Below the pieces are notes generated by a model that searched no databases, was not told the DNA's origin, and was given only the letters and a program-made list of their open reading frames with translations. From positions 27,829-91,828 of the forward strand of contig NZ_LNYK01000030.1 in the NCBI RefSeq assembly GCF_001467825.1: a DNA stretch of 64,000 nt. Direction: 5' to 3'. Source of the DNA: Legionella londiniensis (lineage in GTDB: Bacteria > Pseudomonadota > Gammaproteobacteria > Legionellales > Legionellaceae). A program made the position numbers and the translations under genes. Shown in pieces: positions 35,837 to 46,170 of the stretch. Numbering within the stretch: position 1 is the stretch's first letter; each line of letters starts with the position of its first letter.

Positions 35837-37150
35837 TCAGGCAGAACCCGAAGAATCAGAAATTCCTGGATTCTCAAGGCTTAGGAAGCCCGAATTGAAA
35901 TCGTAGGCAAATAATTCCGCATATCTTCCCCAGTCTATCATGGTACGCAATACCCTGTCGGCTTCTTTTTCGCTTAAATAATCTTCAAGTTTGCTCAAAA
36001 ATCGTTCCTCAGAAACGCGGTGCCCGTGTTTTTCATCCAGTATTTTGCAGATATAGCTGGCAAGCGGGACATTGTCCAGCAAGCTTTTGGCGAACAGCCT
36101 TTTTCGTTCCTGTAAATCAGCATCGGAAAATTGCTTACCTAATTCACTGATTTGAATATCGCCGTCTAAAACCTTTGCAAAACCAAGTACTTCCAATGTT
36201 TCAAGGATTGGGAACAGGTCATCAACATTCATCATTAATTCATCGGCAAGTTCGGGTAAGTCTATCTGATCCTTAAAAGACTTCATGGTCTCAATCAGCC
36301 CTGACAATTCGGAGGGTTCAACATCAGGCAACCGATAACCAAGGCCGATCTGGCGCTCACGATACGGCTGCCTTGCCTTTCCTTTGGGGCCTGTGGTCAT
36401 TAATGTATAAATTCTATCAACCAGTACGCGGAACTCCTTGCTTTCCGCATTGCGAGGCTGCGCAAGAGCAACCGGCAACTCGGCCCTGATATAGCCTGGA
36501 TCGCTGCCAAGAATAATGATCCTGTCTGCAAGCATGGCTGCTTCTTCAATATTATGCGTTACAAGCAAAATACCGTTGGTATTAGTTTTCTTCTCCTGCC
36601 AAAGCTCGAGAAGGTCAGACTTTAGGTTTTCTGCGGTGAGCACATCCAATGCCGAAAAAGGCTCATCCATCAGCAAAACATCTGGATTAATCACAAGAGC
36701 CCGCGCAAAACCGACGCGCTGGCGCATGCCGCCGGATAATTCTTTGGGGAAAGCAGATTCAAAACCGTCAAGCCCTATGATGTCGATGGCTTCGATCGCG
36801 CGGCGCCGGCGTTCTTCTCTGGGAATACCCTGGGCCTCAAGTCCTAACTCTACATTTTCAAGAACAGTAAGCCAGGGCATCAGGGCAAAGGATTGAAATA
36901 CCATGGCAATCCCGGGCACTGGCCGATTTACAGGCTTTCCGCGATAAGTCACCACGCCGCTGGTTGGCATGATTAGCCCCGCAATAATGCGAAGCAGGGT
37001 CGATTTGCCAGAACCCGATTTGCCAAGCAGCGCCACGATTTCACCTTCTTGCAGCGTAAAATCAATATCTTTAAGCACAAGCAAATCTTTGGTGGCGGCT
37101 TTTTTAAATGCTTTGCACAAATTTTTAATGCTGATAATCGTTTCCGGCAT
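35837..37150 (-). CDS. NitT/TauT-type ABC ATPase with C-terminal AAA-associated domain
   Basis: A 437-residue protein. Residues about 1-250 are a complete ATPase: Walker A LLGKSGSGKSTLL, signature LSGGMRQRVGFARAL, Walker B VLLMDEPFSALDV, and the family is the nitrate/sulfonate/taurine importer group. Residues about 290-420 form a helical AAA-associated domain often fused to such ATPases. It starts 7 bases after the permease gene stops, so the two are an operon. A substrate-binding protein is not adjacent. Confidence 0.88.
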   Translation of the reverse strand: MPETIISIKNLCKAFKKAATKDLLVLKDIDFTLQEGEIVALLGKSGSGKSTLLRIIAGLIMPTSGVVTYRGKPVNRPVPGIAMVFQSFALMPWLTVLENVELGLEAQGIPREERRRRAIEAIDIIGLDGFESAFPKELSGGMRQRVGFARALVINPDVLLMDEPFSALDVLTAENLKSDLLELWQEKKTNTNGILLVTHNIEEAAMLADRIIILGSDPGYIRAELPVALAQPRNAESKEFRVLVDRIYTLMTTGPKGKARQPYRERQIGLGYRLPDVEPSELSGLIETMKSFKDQIDLPELADELMMNVDDLFPILETLEVLGFAKVLDGDIQISELGKQFSDADLQERKRLFAKSLLDNVPLASYICKILDEKHGHRVSEERFLSKLEDYLSEKEADRVLRTMIDWGRYAELFAYDFNSGFLSLENPGISDSSGSA

Positions 37151-37157
37151 AGCAATC

Positions 37158-38915
37158 TCAATTTACGTTGAACCGCTCCTGAGCCAGTCTGTAAAGCGGC
37201 CGCCAGAGCACATGGTTAAATAATAGAACATACAGGCACATCATGGCGGTACCCAGCGCAATTTTGTGAAAATCACCACTTAAGGTGCTTGCCTGAATAT
37301 ACTCACCAAGCCCTGTGGCTTTGAGAGTGGTATTTCCCCAACTCACCCTCTCTGCCACAATGCTGGCGTTCCAGGCTCCGCCTGCCGCAGTGATGGCCCC
37401 TGTAATATAGAAAGGGAATATGGCAGGCAATGCCAGGCGGCGCCACCATTGCCAACCTTTGACGCCAAAATTATCGGCCGCAAGACTTAAATCGCGCGGA
37501 ATCAAAGAAGCGCCAGCGATGACATTAAACAGGATGTACCACTGCGTTCCTAAAATCATCAGTGGCGCCACCCAGATTTCTACATTCAGATTGAATCGCA
37601 GTATGGCTATTACAAACAAAGGATAAAATAAATTGGCGGGAAAAGCCGCCACAAACTGAATCACAGGCTGTAAGCGCTGAGCCAAGCGCGGCCTGAGGCC
37701 GACCCAGACGCCAACGGGTATCCAGATAAAGGAACTTAAGATAATTAAGACAAGAACCCTTGTGCCTGTTGCCGCGCCAAGAAAAAAAACATGCACAATC
37801 TCTTTGACAGGAACTTTAGTTAATATATAACGCAGCAATAAATAACCGCTGATGATAATGATCAAACCCACCAATCCGTTCCACAACCAATCCATTTGCT
37901 TTTGTCTTTTAAAATTGATGTCCTTGCGGGTTTTAGGCGCACAGCCGCTTAAGCCCGGCAAATTGACAAAATAATCCTTAATGATTTGGAGCCCGCTGCC
38001 CGCCCGCTTCATCAAACGGCTGCTTCGCAACCAGTCAATCAACCAGGACTCATATTCTTCTTCATCAGGCGACTGCTCCGTTTTAAATTTTTCAGACCAG
38101 GCAATCAGCGGTCGAAATAAAATCTGATCATAAAGAAAAATAACCACAACCATGGTTAAGATGGCATAACCAAGGGCTTTTAGATCGCTTTGCTCGATCG
38201 CCAGGGCAATATAAGAGCCGACACCGGGTAAGCGGATATCCTGATGCGCCACTACTATCGCCTCTGACAGCACCACAAAAAACCAGCTCGCAGACATAGA
38301 CATCATCATGTTCCACAAAAGCCCGGGCATGGAATAAGGCACTTCAATTTTCCAAAAGCGCTGCCATGCCGACAATTGAAACATATCAGCCGCCTCATGC
38401 AAGTCATGTGGAACCATTTTTAAGGACTGGTAAAAACCGAAGGTTATGTTCCATACCTGGGATGTGAAAATCACAAAAATTGAAGCACATTCCGGCCCAA
38501 GCATGCTCCCTGGAAAAAGATGAATAAATCCCGTCACTGTGATGGCCAAAAAGCTTAATACCGGGACAGACTGTAAAATATCAATGGCAGGAATAATCAC
38601 TTGTTCCGCCCTTCGGTTTTTTGCCGCAAGCGTGCCCACGATAAAGGTAAACAAAAGAGAAAAAATGAGCGCAATAAACATCCTAAGCACGGTTCGCGAC
38701 GCATAAAACGGCAGTACGCCCGGCTCAAGTGAAATGGGCAGAGGTTCTCCAATTGAATAGGGAGTTGCCATTTGTTTGCCTGTCCAGGCAAGGAAAAAAA
38801 GAACTGCAAAAACGAGAATCAGCAACAGCAGATCCCAGCGGTTAACATACCGGCTGACAGTTTCACGATTGGCAAAATAAAAACGGTTATTATTCACAAG
38901 CACCCCCAACAACAC
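37158..38915 (-). CDS. Double ABC importer permease (two fused BPD domains)
   Basis: A 585-residue membrane protein with two copies of the binding-protein-dependent permease fold. The first covers about 60-280 (EAA-like loop HEAADMFQLSAWQRFWKIEV), the second about 345-575 (LAADNFGVKGWQWWRRLALP). Fusing both halves replaces the usual dimer of two permeases. It pairs with the downstream ATPase. GTG and other in-frame starts exist near 38900, so the first residues are uncertain. Substrate unknown. Confidence 0.85.
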   Translation of the reverse strand: MLLGVLVNNNRFYFANRETVSRYVNRWDLLLLILVFAVLFFLAWTGKQMATPYSIGEPLPISLEPGVLPFYASRTVLRMFIALIFSLLFTFIVGTLAAKNRRAEQVIIPAIDILQSVPVLSFLAITVTGFIHLFPGSMLGPECASIFVIFTSQVWNITFGFYQSLKMVPHDLHEAADMFQLSAWQRFWKIEVPYSMPGLLWNMMMSMSASWFFVVLSEAIVVAHQDIRLPGVGSYIALAIEQSDLKALGYAILTMVVVIFLYDQILFRPLIAWSEKFKTEQSPDEEEYESWLIDWLRSSRLMKRAGSGLQIIKDYFVNLPGLSGCAPKTRKDINFKRQKQMDWLWNGLVGLIIIISGYLLLRYILTKVPVKEIVHVFFLGAATGTRVLVLIILSSFIWIPVGVWVGLRPRLAQRLQPVIQFVAAFPANLFYPLFVIAILRFNLNVEIWVAPLMILGTQWYILFNVIAGASLIPRDLSLAADNFGVKGWQWWRRLALPAIFPFYITGAITAAGGAWNASIVAERVSWGNTTLKATGLGEYIQASTLSGDFHKIALGTAMMCLYVLLFNHVLWRPLYRLAQERFNVN

Positions 38916-39291
38916 TCAAAAGCTGCCAAGCAAGACTTATGGATTCATGCCTTAAGTTCGGCTGTTCCAATTCAATGGTTTTTTCCAATGTTTGACCCTC
39001 AGTCAACGGCGATTTTGCTTCATCGCATGAGGGAGGCACGCCAGGTGAACGTGCATATGCAGCCGTATGCGAACAATATCAACATGCCTGTCTCCGGTTT
39101 TGAGTAAGCAAAAAACCCGCAGCGGACATGTTACTAGCAGGGAGAATTTAATGCGCTTGTCTGCTGACGCTCGTTTGGCGGACAAAAAGTCATTGTTCGG
39201 CGCAATTTTACATCATATTTGCAAGCGATTAAATTTAGAATTATAACTGCAAGTATGTTTATTGCTGTTACTTCGCAGCTGGGGAGCCATT
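38916..39291. other. Intergenic region without a convincing gene
   Basis: This 376-base interval separates the permease (minus) from the IcmL-like gene (plus). A plus-strand open frame ends at 39107 (final residues NINMPVSGFE), but it mostly overlaps the permease and lacks coding character. No terminators or strong promoters were recognised. Confidence 0.4.
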
Positions 39292-39801
39292 ATGGCGTTT
39301 AAACGCACTGTCCTGTTTTGTCTTTTATGTCTCGTTTTTTTTACAGTAAAGGCTGATAATGCAGCCCTATCCGTATGGGCGAATGAAGCAATAGTTGCCA
39401 CGTACACTTTCGGCCATAAAAATTTTATTGAGCGCCAGAAAGAAATAGCCAAATATTTTACACCGCAAGGATGGACAGCATACAGCAAAGCCTTTCTCGA
39501 ATCAAAACTTCCTGAGGCCGTGCAAAAGAACCAGTATCAAGTCGCCTCTGTAGCCTTGATGCCGCCTGAGGTAGAAGAAATTGACTCTCGACGCTGGAGG
39601 GCAACGATGCCGTTACTCGTCGTTTATAAAAACCCCCAATATCAACAAAAACAGACTCTTGAAATCGTTATTGACTTTACAACTGTACCTGCAGGGCAAG
39701 GCGTAAGGGGGCTTGCCATTACAAGCCTTCGTTCTAAAGTGATTAAACCGCCTTGCCGCTGCGCGGAACTGAAGGAGGAAAAAAACAGCCAATCGCCATG
39801 A
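39292..39801 (+). CDS. Orphan DotI/IcmL-family protein
   Basis: A 169-residue exported protein. A signal-like N-terminus (KRTVLFCLLCLVFFTVKA) is followed by LSVWANEAIVATYTFGHKNF, YFTPQGWTAYSKAF and a C-terminal CRC pair. These features match the periplasmic domain of DotI/IcmL, a core component of the Dot/Icm type IVB secretion system. It lies alone, outside any dot/icm locus, and lacks the N-terminal cytoplasmic part of full DotI. Legionella genomes carry several such IcmL-like proteins of unknown role. ATG 39292 is chosen for its signal peptide. Confidence 0.8.
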   Translation: MAFKRTVLFCLLCLVFFTVKADNAALSVWANEAIVATYTFGHKNFIERQKEIAKYFTPQGWTAYSKAFLESKLPEAVQKNQYQVASVALMPPEVEEIDSRRWRATMPLLVVYKNPQYQQKQTLEIVIDFTTVPAGQGVRGLAITSLRSKVIKPPCRCAELKEEKNSQSP

Positions 39802-39810
39802 GTTCGCCTG

Positions 39811-40281
39811 TCAGCTGAAAATTTTCAGGCCAAGAAAAAACAGATGGATACTTATAAATACGGCAAGAAGAATTAGAATTAAATTTATTTTGCGCGGAAT
39901 AGTCACGTCCAGAGCTGCCTGCTCAGGTTTTTCAGGGTTATAGTACACCCTGATTGATTCATTTTTTTTATAAGCCTCCGCTACCTGGTATGCTACATGC
40001 CGGGCATATTCACTGTTTGGATCATTATGCGAGGTATCCGGGAATAAATGTTCGCCGATAAATTCACGCTCATTCACTTCATATACATACTCTATCTTTG
40101 GCCATAGCCGGTGACCCTGGGTTGTCCATTCGCAATGAGTGATTTGTCCTTGAGTGATAGCCCATGAACGGGTTTGCAGCAATTCCTTGCGTATGCGCCA
40201 AAAATATCCGAGCATAAACAACAAAAAAAATAACCAGATTAAATCCAGCAAACCTTGCAAAGTAAATAATTGAGTTTTCAT
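39811..40281 (-). CDS. DUF3592-type membrane protein
   Basis: A 156-residue protein with two membrane helices, at about 10-30 and 133-153, flanking a soluble domain. The central stretch has the DUF3592 pattern: a YVYEVNEREFIGEHLF strand pair and IRVYYNPEKPEQAALD. The family is common but functionally uncharacterised. A GTG three codons upstream could also start it. Confidence 0.7.
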   Translation of the reverse strand: MKTQLFTLQGLLDLIWLFFLLFMLGYFWRIRKELLQTRSWAITQGQITHCEWTTQGHRLWPKIEYVYEVNEREFIGEHLFPDTSHNDPNSEYARHVAYQVAEAYKKNESIRVYYNPEKPEQAALDVTIPRKINLILILLAVFISIHLFFLGLKIFS

Positions 40282-40404
40282 AGGAGGCACACTCTAAGCT
40301 AACATGGAAGCCACTTTTCCAAATCCCGGGTTGCCGGCTTTTAAAGAAATTTTGCCGTCCCTTATTTGATCCTAGAGCAATGCGCCAGGTTATGCAAAAT
40401 AACA

Positions 40405-40432
40405 TTGATGACTATTGATAACCCGGTATAAT
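40405..40432 (+). promoter_or_regulatory. Likely sigma-70 promoter of the gcv operon
   Basis: TTGATG (40405-40410), a 16-base spacer and TATAAT (40427-40432) lie 34 bases before the gcvT ATG. The leader is short and has no glycine riboswitch fold that I can see. Confidence 0.6.
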
Positions 40433-40465
40433 CAGGTATGCATTCAGATAAACCAAGGAATTGCA

Positions 40466-41548
40466 ATGCTTGCAAAAACGCCCTTGCATGGGGAGCATCT
40501 TGCCCTCAATGCCCGTATGGTTCATTTTCATGGCTGGGACATGCCGTTGCATTACGGCTCGCAAATCAGCGAGCATCACGCCGTCCGCCAGGATGCCGGC
40601 ATGTTCGATGTGTCGCACATGACCATCATCGATGTACTGGGCGCAGGCGGGCGCCAATTTCTTCGCAAATTGCTGACCAATGATGTTGATCAACTCAAAC
40701 ACACCGGGCGCGCCTTATATAGCTGCATGTGCAATGAGCATGGAGGCATCATAGATGATTTAATCGCTTATCAGCGGGCTCCTGACAATTACCGCCTGGT
40801 TCTGAATTCTGCAACCCACGATCATGATTTAACCTGGATCCGGGAAAAAATACGCGGATTTTCCGCAGGCCTTCAAGAAAGAACGGATCTTGCCATGGTG
40901 GCGGTACAGGGTCCAAATGCAATTGCAAAAACGCTCAATATTCTGTCCCCTGCCAAATGCGATGCCATCTCAACCCTTACCCCTTTTGAATGTGTGGAAA
41001 TTGACGGCTGGTTTTTTGCCCGAACCGGCTATACAGGAGAGGATGGGTTGGAAATTATTGTGCCTTCGGAAGAAATTATTCCGCTTTGGCGCGAGTTGCT
41101 TGCAGCCGGCATAGCGCCTTGTGGACTGGCGGCAAGAGATACGCTTCGCGTTGAAGCGGGCTTATTGTTGTATGGCCAGGATATGGATGAAACCACAACC
41201 CCTTTGGAATGCGGTCTGGGCTGGACAGTTAAATGGGAGCCTGAAGAACGGGATTTTATTGGCATGGGCGCATTGCTTTCTCAAAAGCAGCATGGAGTTA
41301 GCCGAAAACTGGTCGGGCTCACCTTAATGGCTAAGGGAATTATGCGGCCTGGGCAAAAAATATTCGCCGCAAATGGACGTGAAGGAGTAATTACCAGCGG
41401 TATTTACTCTCCAACCCTTAAACAATCCATCGCTCTGGCGCGTGTTCCAAGCGATGCTCTGGGCGAAGTCATGGTTGAAATCCGCGAAAAGCGTTTACCG
41501 GCAAAAATTGGCCGGCCAAGGTTTGTCAAGCATGGAAAAGCCATTTAA
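40466..41548 (+). CDS. gcvT: Glycine cleavage system aminomethyltransferase (T protein)
   Basis: A 360-residue folate-dependent enzyme. It has the N-terminal KTPLHGEHLALNARMVHF, DVSHMTIIDVLG, the folate-contact EERDFIGMGALL region and a C-terminal barrel. It takes the aminomethyl group from H protein and releases ammonia and methylene-tetrahydrofolate. ATG 40466 was chosen by family alignment. It starts the operon gcvT-gcvH-gcvPA-YciI-like-gcvPB. Confidence 0.96.
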   Translation: MLAKTPLHGEHLALNARMVHFHGWDMPLHYGSQISEHHAVRQDAGMFDVSHMTIIDVLGAGGRQFLRKLLTNDVDQLKHTGRALYSCMCNEHGGIIDDLIAYQRAPDNYRLVLNSATHDHDLTWIREKIRGFSAGLQERTDLAMVAVQGPNAIAKTLNILSPAKCDAISTLTPFECVEIDGWFFARTGYTGEDGLEIIVPSEEIIPLWRELLAAGIAPCGLAARDTLRVEAGLLLYGQDMDETTTPLECGLGWTVKWEPEERDFIGMGALLSQKQHGVSRKLVGLTLMAKGIMRPGQKIFAANGREGVITSGIYSPTLKQSIALARVPSDALGEVMVEIREKRLPAKIGRPRFVKHGKAI

Positions 41549-41577
41549 ATTCGTAATCAGGTTTGTAGGAGAATTTT

Positions 41578-41967
41578 ATGCAAGATATACCAAGCGATTT
41601 GAAATATACCAGCACTCACGAGTGGCTAAGGGAAGATGACAATGAAATGACTATGGGAATTACAGAGCATGCACAAAAACTGCTAGGGGATCTTGTCTAT
41701 GTGGAGTTACCCCCGATTGGGCATCAGGTAAACGCAGGCGATGAAATAGGGGTTGTAGAATCAGTGAAGGCAGCATCTGATTTTTATGCGCCAGTCAGCG
41801 GCACGGTCGTGGCTGTCAATGAAAAAGTCAGTGAAGACCCGGCGCTTGTCAACAAAGCGCCCTATGCAGAAGGATGGCTTGTAAAAATAAAACCAACGGA
41901 TTCAACAGAATTTGACCAGTTGCTCAACTCTGAGGAATATGAAGCTGAGCTGGCCAGGGAGCAGTAA
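41578..41967 (+). CDS. gcvH: Glycine cleavage system H protein
   Basis: A 129-residue lipoyl-carrier protein. The lipoylation motif is [18 protein letters not shown] (Lys about 64) and the C-terminal EGWLVKIKP fits the family. It shuttles the aminomethyl group between P, T and L proteins. It starts 29 bases after gcvT and is followed after two bases by gcvPA. Confidence 0.97.
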   Translation: MQDIPSDLKYTSTHEWLREDDNEMTMGITEHAQKLLGDLVYVELPPIGHQVNAGDEIGVVESVKAASDFYAPVSGTVVAVNEKVSEDPALVNKAPYAEGWLVKIKPTDSTEFDQLLNSEEYEAELAREQ

Positions 41968-41969
41968 AT

Positions 41970-43331
41970 ATGTCTTTTATTCCCCATACTGAAGAAGATA
42001 CGGCTTTAATGCTCGCAAGCATTGGCGAATCAAACACAGCAGCCTTGTTTGATGAAATTCCAAAATCCTTGCAAGATTGCAAACTTGAGCATATTCCTTC
42101 CGGCCTGAGTGAAATGGAAATGCTTAAAATGGCTGAAAAACTGGCCGGGGGAAATCAAAACGGAGTGTGTTTTATCGGCGCTGGCAGCTATGAACACTAT
42201 ATCCCCGCTGCAGTATGGGAGATAGCCTCACGCGGCGAATTTTTAACCGCTTATACGCCCTATCAGGCGGAAGCAAGCCAGGGCACCTTGCAGACGCTTT
42301 ATGAATTTCAAACCATGATAGCAGAGCTTACAGGGATGGAGGTGGCCAACGCATCCTTGTATGATGGAGCTACAGCCCTTGCGGAAGCTGCCTTGATGGC
42401 CGTGCGCATTCAAGGCCGCAATCAAGCAAAGCCCATTCTGGTTGCGGGAACGCTGCATCCTTATTACCGCGAAACTCTGGAAACCATTGTCCGCAATCAA
42501 CATATTGAATTAATTTCTCTCCCTTTTGATCCTGAAGCAGGGATCATTCTCCCCGAAGCGCTTCAAGCCTATGAGGACAAGGAAATCTGCGCTCTTATTA
42601 TCGCGCAACCCAATTTTTTCGGCTGCCTTGAACAAGTGGATTGTTTAACTGACTGGGCAAAGGAAAAAAATGCGCTTGCCATCGCCTGCGTCAATCCCAT
42701 AGCACTTGGCCTGTTGAAGCCTCCGGGTCTTTGGGGGAAAACTGGCGCCGATATTGTGTGCGGGGAAGGCCAGCCGCTGGGATGTCCCATTGCTTCGGGC
42801 GGACCTTACTTTGGCTTTTTCAGCACGCGCATGAAATATGTGAGGCAAATGCCCGGCAGGCTGGCAGGCAGGACCCTCGATCAAGAGGGAAAAACAGGGT
42901 ATACCCTGACATTGCAGGCCCGGGAACAGCATATACGCCGTGGCAAGGCGACTTCCAATATTTGCACCAATCAGGGCTTGCTGGTTACTGCAGCTACTAT
43001 CCATATGAGCTTGCTTGGGCCTGAAGGTTTACAGCGGACAGCAGCACTTTGCCATCACAATACGCATGAACTGGTCGAGCAATTGACCGCTATTGAAGGA
43101 GTAAGACAGACGTTTCATGCCCCATTTTTCCATGAAGCCTTGCTGTCTCTGGAGCAACCAATCGAACCGGTATTGCAGGCCTTACGGGAGGCTGGCATCG
43201 CAGGGGGTTATGATGTTTCATCCCATTATCCGCAATTTCAAAACAGTTTGCTGGTTTGCGCCACAGAAATGCGCACACCAGAAGACATTGCCCGTTATGC
43301 CAGGACATTAAGGCAAATAGTAAATCAGTAA
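41970..43331 (+). CDS. gcvPA: Glycine decarboxylase, N-terminal subunit (P protein alpha)
   Basis: A 453-residue protein beginning [18 protein letters not shown], with a family-typical [13 protein letters not shown] and [17 protein letters not shown]. It is the N-terminal half of the two-subunit P protein; the pyridoxal-phosphate Lys is on gcvPB. It is co-transcribed with gcvT and gcvH. Confidence 0.95.
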   Translation: MSFIPHTEEDTALMLASIGESNTAALFDEIPKSLQDCKLEHIPSGLSEMEMLKMAEKLAGGNQNGVCFIGAGSYEHYIPAAVWEIASRGEFLTAYTPYQAEASQGTLQTLYEFQTMIAELTGMEVANASLYDGATALAEAALMAVRIQGRNQAKPILVAGTLHPYYRETLETIVRNQHIELISLPFDPEAGIILPEALQAYEDKEICALIIAQPNFFGCLEQVDCLTDWAKEKNALAIACVNPIALGLLKPPGLWGKTGADIVCGEGQPLGCPIASGGPYFGFFSTRMKYVRQMPGRLAGRTLDQEGKTGYTLTLQAREQHIRRGKATSNICTNQGLLVTAATIHMSLLGPEGLQRTAALCHHNTHELVEQLTAIEGVRQTFHAPFFHEALLSLEQPIEPVLQALREAGIAGGYDVSSHYPQFQNSLLVCATEMRTPEDIARYARTLRQIVNQ

Positions 43332-43344
43332 TGAGAAGTGAATC

Positions 43345-43653
43345 ATGTTTATTGTATTAGTATCCTATAAAGCACCCATCAGTGAAGTTGACAAGTATTT
43401 ACAGGCTCATCGTGAATTTCTTGATTATTACTACAAACAAGGCTTGCTTTTGGCTTCAGGCCCCAGGGTTCCACGGACAGGCGGTGTCATTATTGCGCTC
43501 ACCAAAGATCGCGAATATCTGGAGGCCATCCTGCAGAAAGATCCTTATCATCTTGCGGAGATAAGCGATTATGAGCTCATTGAATTCACCCCGGTAAAAC
43601 ATCGTGATGAAATCAAAGACATCATCCAAAAGGCGGAGGGTAAACTATGTTGA
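43345..43653 (+). CDS. YciI-like protein inside the gcv operon
   Basis: A 102-residue ferredoxin-like-fold protein. It begins [24 protein letters not shown] and has [15 protein letters not shown], the pattern of YciI-family proteins, which have a conserved His (AHREF) and Asp. It is placed 13 bases after gcvPA and overlaps the gcvPB start by seven bases. YciI proteins are thought to be small enzymes or regulators. A direct part in glycine cleavage is inferred only from position. Confidence 0.8.
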   Translation: MFIVLVSYKAPISEVDKYLQAHREFLDYYYKQGLLLASGPRVPRTGGVIIALTKDREYLEAILQKDPYHLAEISDYELIEFTPVKHRDEIKDIIQKAEGKLC

Positions 43654-45110
43654 TTTTTGATCAATCCAAAGCGGGGCGGGCCGCAAAGGCCCAGATGCCT
43701 GCAATGGTTTCCGGCAAGCACGCTGTCCCTGAGCAGTATCGGCGTACATCCCCTCCACGCTGGCCTTCCTGTTCAGAACTGCAGGTTGTACGACATTATA
43801 CGCGCTTGTCCCAGCAAAATTTTGCCATTGACACTAATTTTTACCCCCTCGGTTCCTGCACCATGAAATATAATCCTCGCGGCGTTCATAAAGCAGCCCA
43901 GTTGCCGGGTTTTAACAACCGCCATCCTTTGGCTCCGGAAACTGTGAGCCAGGGATATTTGCATATTCTTTTTCAGTTACAGGGATATCTTGCTGAAATT
44001 ACAGGCATGTCTGCCGTATCCTTAACACCCATGGCAGGCTCCCAGGGAGAATTTGCCGGAGTGGCCATGATTAAGGCCTACCACCAGTCACGCGGTGATA
44101 CCTTGCGTGATGAAATCATCATTCCCGCTGCTGCTCATGGTACCAACCCGGCTTCAGCCGCGATGTGCGGCTTTAAGGTGATTGAAGTTGCAACTGCTGC
44201 GGATGGCGATATTGATCTTGAGGAGCTGAAGAAAAAAACAGGACCCAAAACTGCCGGCATTATGTTGACCAACCCATCTACCCTCGGTTTGTTTATGCGC
44301 CAGATTAAAGACATCGCCGCCATTATTCATCAAGCCGGCGGTTTGTTATACTACGACGGCGCCAATCTCAATGCCATACTGGGCAAAGTAAGGCCGGGAG
44401 ATATGGGGTTTGACGTCATCCATCTAAACCTGCATAAAACCTTTGCGACGCCTCACGGCGGCGGCGGTCCGGGGGCGGGGCCAGTCGCTGTGAATAAACG
44501 GCTTAAGCCTTTTCTGCCGCTGCCAGTCGTTATGCGTGATGACAATCAATACCGCTGGGCTACAAAAAATGATTTTCCGCAAAGCATCGGCAGGCTCTCC
44601 TGCTTTATGGGCAATGCGGGTATTTTGCTTCGTGCCTATTTTTATATCTGTCTTTTAGGCAAAGAGGGCTTGGTGCGCGTTGCAGAACATGCGGCTTTGA
44701 ACGCCAATTATTTGCTCGCAGAGCTCAAAAAAGCAGGGTTCACGCCGGCTTACCCAAATCGCCGGGCAAGTCATGAATTTATTCTCACCATCGCGCCAGA
44801 AAAAAAGCGCTTTGGGGTTACCGCCATGGATATTGCCAAACGCTTGCTCGATTATGGCTTTCATGCGCCAACCACTTACTTTCCACTTTCTGTTCCTGAA
44901 TGCCTTCTTATAGAACCGACTGAAACTGAAACGAAAGAAGAGTTGGACGGATTTGTCAGCGCAATGAAAGCCATCCATCACGAGGCAGAAACGGATGCAG
45001 ATTTGTTAAAGCAAGCGCCTCATACCTTACCTGTCAAACGGTTGGATGAGGTCAAGGCAGCAAGGCTGCTTGACTTAAATTATTTTGCAACTCAGGCAGC
45101 TCTTGAGTAA
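43647..45110 (+). CDS. gcvPB: Glycine decarboxylase, C-terminal subunit (P protein beta)
   Basis: A 487-residue pyridoxal-phosphate protein. [16 protein letters not shown], a [18 protein letters not shown] stretch, and the cofactor Lys in [18 protein letters not shown] are all present. With gcvPA it decarboxylates glycine and loads the H protein. It overlaps the YciI-like gene by seven bases and ends the operon. Confidence 0.96.
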   Translation: MLIFDQSKAGRAAKAQMPAMVSGKHAVPEQYRRTSPPRWPSCSELQVVRHYTRLSQQNFAIDTNFYPLGSCTMKYNPRGVHKAAQLPGFNNRHPLAPETVSQGYLHILFQLQGYLAEITGMSAVSLTPMAGSQGEFAGVAMIKAYHQSRGDTLRDEIIIPAAAHGTNPASAAMCGFKVIEVATAADGDIDLEELKKKTGPKTAGIMLTNPSTLGLFMRQIKDIAAIIHQAGGLLYYDGANLNAILGKVRPGDMGFDVIHLNLHKTFATPHGGGGPGAGPVAVNKRLKPFLPLPVVMRDDNQYRWATKNDFPQSIGRLSCFMGNAGILLRAYFYICLLGKEGLVRVAEHAALNANYLLAELKKAGFTPAYPNRRASHEFILTIAPEKKRFGVTAMDIAKRLLDYGFHAPTTYFPLSVPECLLIEPTETETKEELDGFVSAMKAIHHEAETDADLLKQAPHTLPVKRLDEVKAARLLDLNYFATQAALE

Positions 45111-45186
45111 AATTGAAGCAAATAAATTCTTGCTCTAATCTGGTTCTATTCATATTGATTTCATTCAATCGAGGAGTTTTTAAAAC

Positions 45187-45885
45187 ATGTCGTCTAAAAT
45201 AATAACCGCTGCCATCCTGGCATTCGGCATCGCTCTGGGTGGTTTTTTTATTGCACACGGTTTCACTGCGGCAAGGGAATATAACCGCTATGTCCAAGTG
45301 AAAGGGTTGGCCGAAAAAATAGTCAAAGCAGACGAGGCCATTTGGTCGCTCAATATTAAATTAGTGAATAATGAGCTCCCTGCTCTTTATAAGTCTATTG
45401 ATGAAGCACAAGCCAAAACAAGAAGTTTTTTAAAGAAGCATGGCTTTAAAGAAGATGAAATCAGCTTGAACCCCGTGTCTGTCACTGATAATCAAAGCAT
45501 GTCTTATAATCAAAATCAGGATATGCCACGCTACAGCGCGGATACGGGATTAACCGTCAATACTGCCCATGTGGACCAGGTGGCGGCAAGCTTGCAGAAA
45601 ACAGGAGATCTGGTTCAGGAAGGCATTGTCGTCACTGCCTCAACTGTGGTTTACCGCTACAACAACTTAAATTCTATTAAACCCGAGATGCTCGATGAAG
45701 CCACACAAAATGCATACGAAGCAGCGCAAAGCTTTGCCAAAAATGCCAAGGCATCATTGGGGTATATCCGGCGTGCAATGCAGGGTCTATTCACTATCAC
45801 TGACGCCAATTCCAATTATGACAGTGGAAATGACATTATGAAAAAGGTGCGTGTCGTAACCACCGTCGAATACCAGCTGAAATAA
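45187..45885 (+). CDS. SIMPL (DUF541) domain exported protein
   Basis: A 232-residue protein with an N-terminal hydrophobic signal or anchor (IITAAILAFGIALGGFFIAHGF), then the SIMPL domain (RYVQVKGLAEKIVKADEAIW, NLNSIKPEMLDEAT, AMQGLFTITDANSN). The family is periplasmic or membrane-anchored and often linked to oxidative stress or signalling, without a firm biochemical role. GAGGAG precedes the ATG. Confidence 0.82.
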   Translation: MSSKIITAAILAFGIALGGFFIAHGFTAAREYNRYVQVKGLAEKIVKADEAIWSLNIKLVNNELPALYKSIDEAQAKTRSFLKKHGFKEDEISLNPVSVTDNQSMSYNQNQDMPRYSADTGLTVNTAHVDQVAASLQKTGDLVQEGIVVTASTVVYRYNNLNSIKPEMLDEATQNAYEAAQSFAKNAKASLGYIRRAMQGLFTITDANSNYDSGNDIMKKVRVVTTVEYQLK

Positions 45886-45922
45886 TTTGATAGGATGGCT
45901 TCTCATCAAGTTTCCGCGCTTT

Positions 45923-45944
45923 GTGCCCTGATCATTCAGGGCGC
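45923..45944 (+). terminator. Hairpin after the SIMPL gene
   Basis: GTGCCCTGA-TCAT-TCAGGGCGC forms a stem of about nine pairs, including one G-U pair, 37 bases past the stop. There is no U tract; it is the likely end of this transcript. Confidence 0.45.
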
Positions 45945-46170
45945 AGATCTAAATACCCTAAAGAACTTAACTACTTAAAAAAAATAATTTTTTTAGATAA
46001 AAATACTTTTCTGCCAGTTAAAAATAAGTTATAAACAAACTAACTTCCAAGCCCTAAATAGCAAGGTAGCGGCAACGTCATGCTTTTGCTCAGTTATGAA
46101 TCGCAGGCGATTCAATGGATTGAATAACCGTTTTTTTGGGTGTTTAATATTTTTTTCAAGGAGCGAAAAA

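Noticed and set aside
38772..39107. Plus-strand open frame of 111 residues
   Set aside because: Most of it overlaps the permease gene in antisense and the remaining part lacks a start with a ribosome binding site and any recognised domain.
40283..40466. Possible glycine riboswitch before gcvT
   Set aside because: The leader after the promoter is only about 30 bases and no tandem-aptamer motifs are visible.
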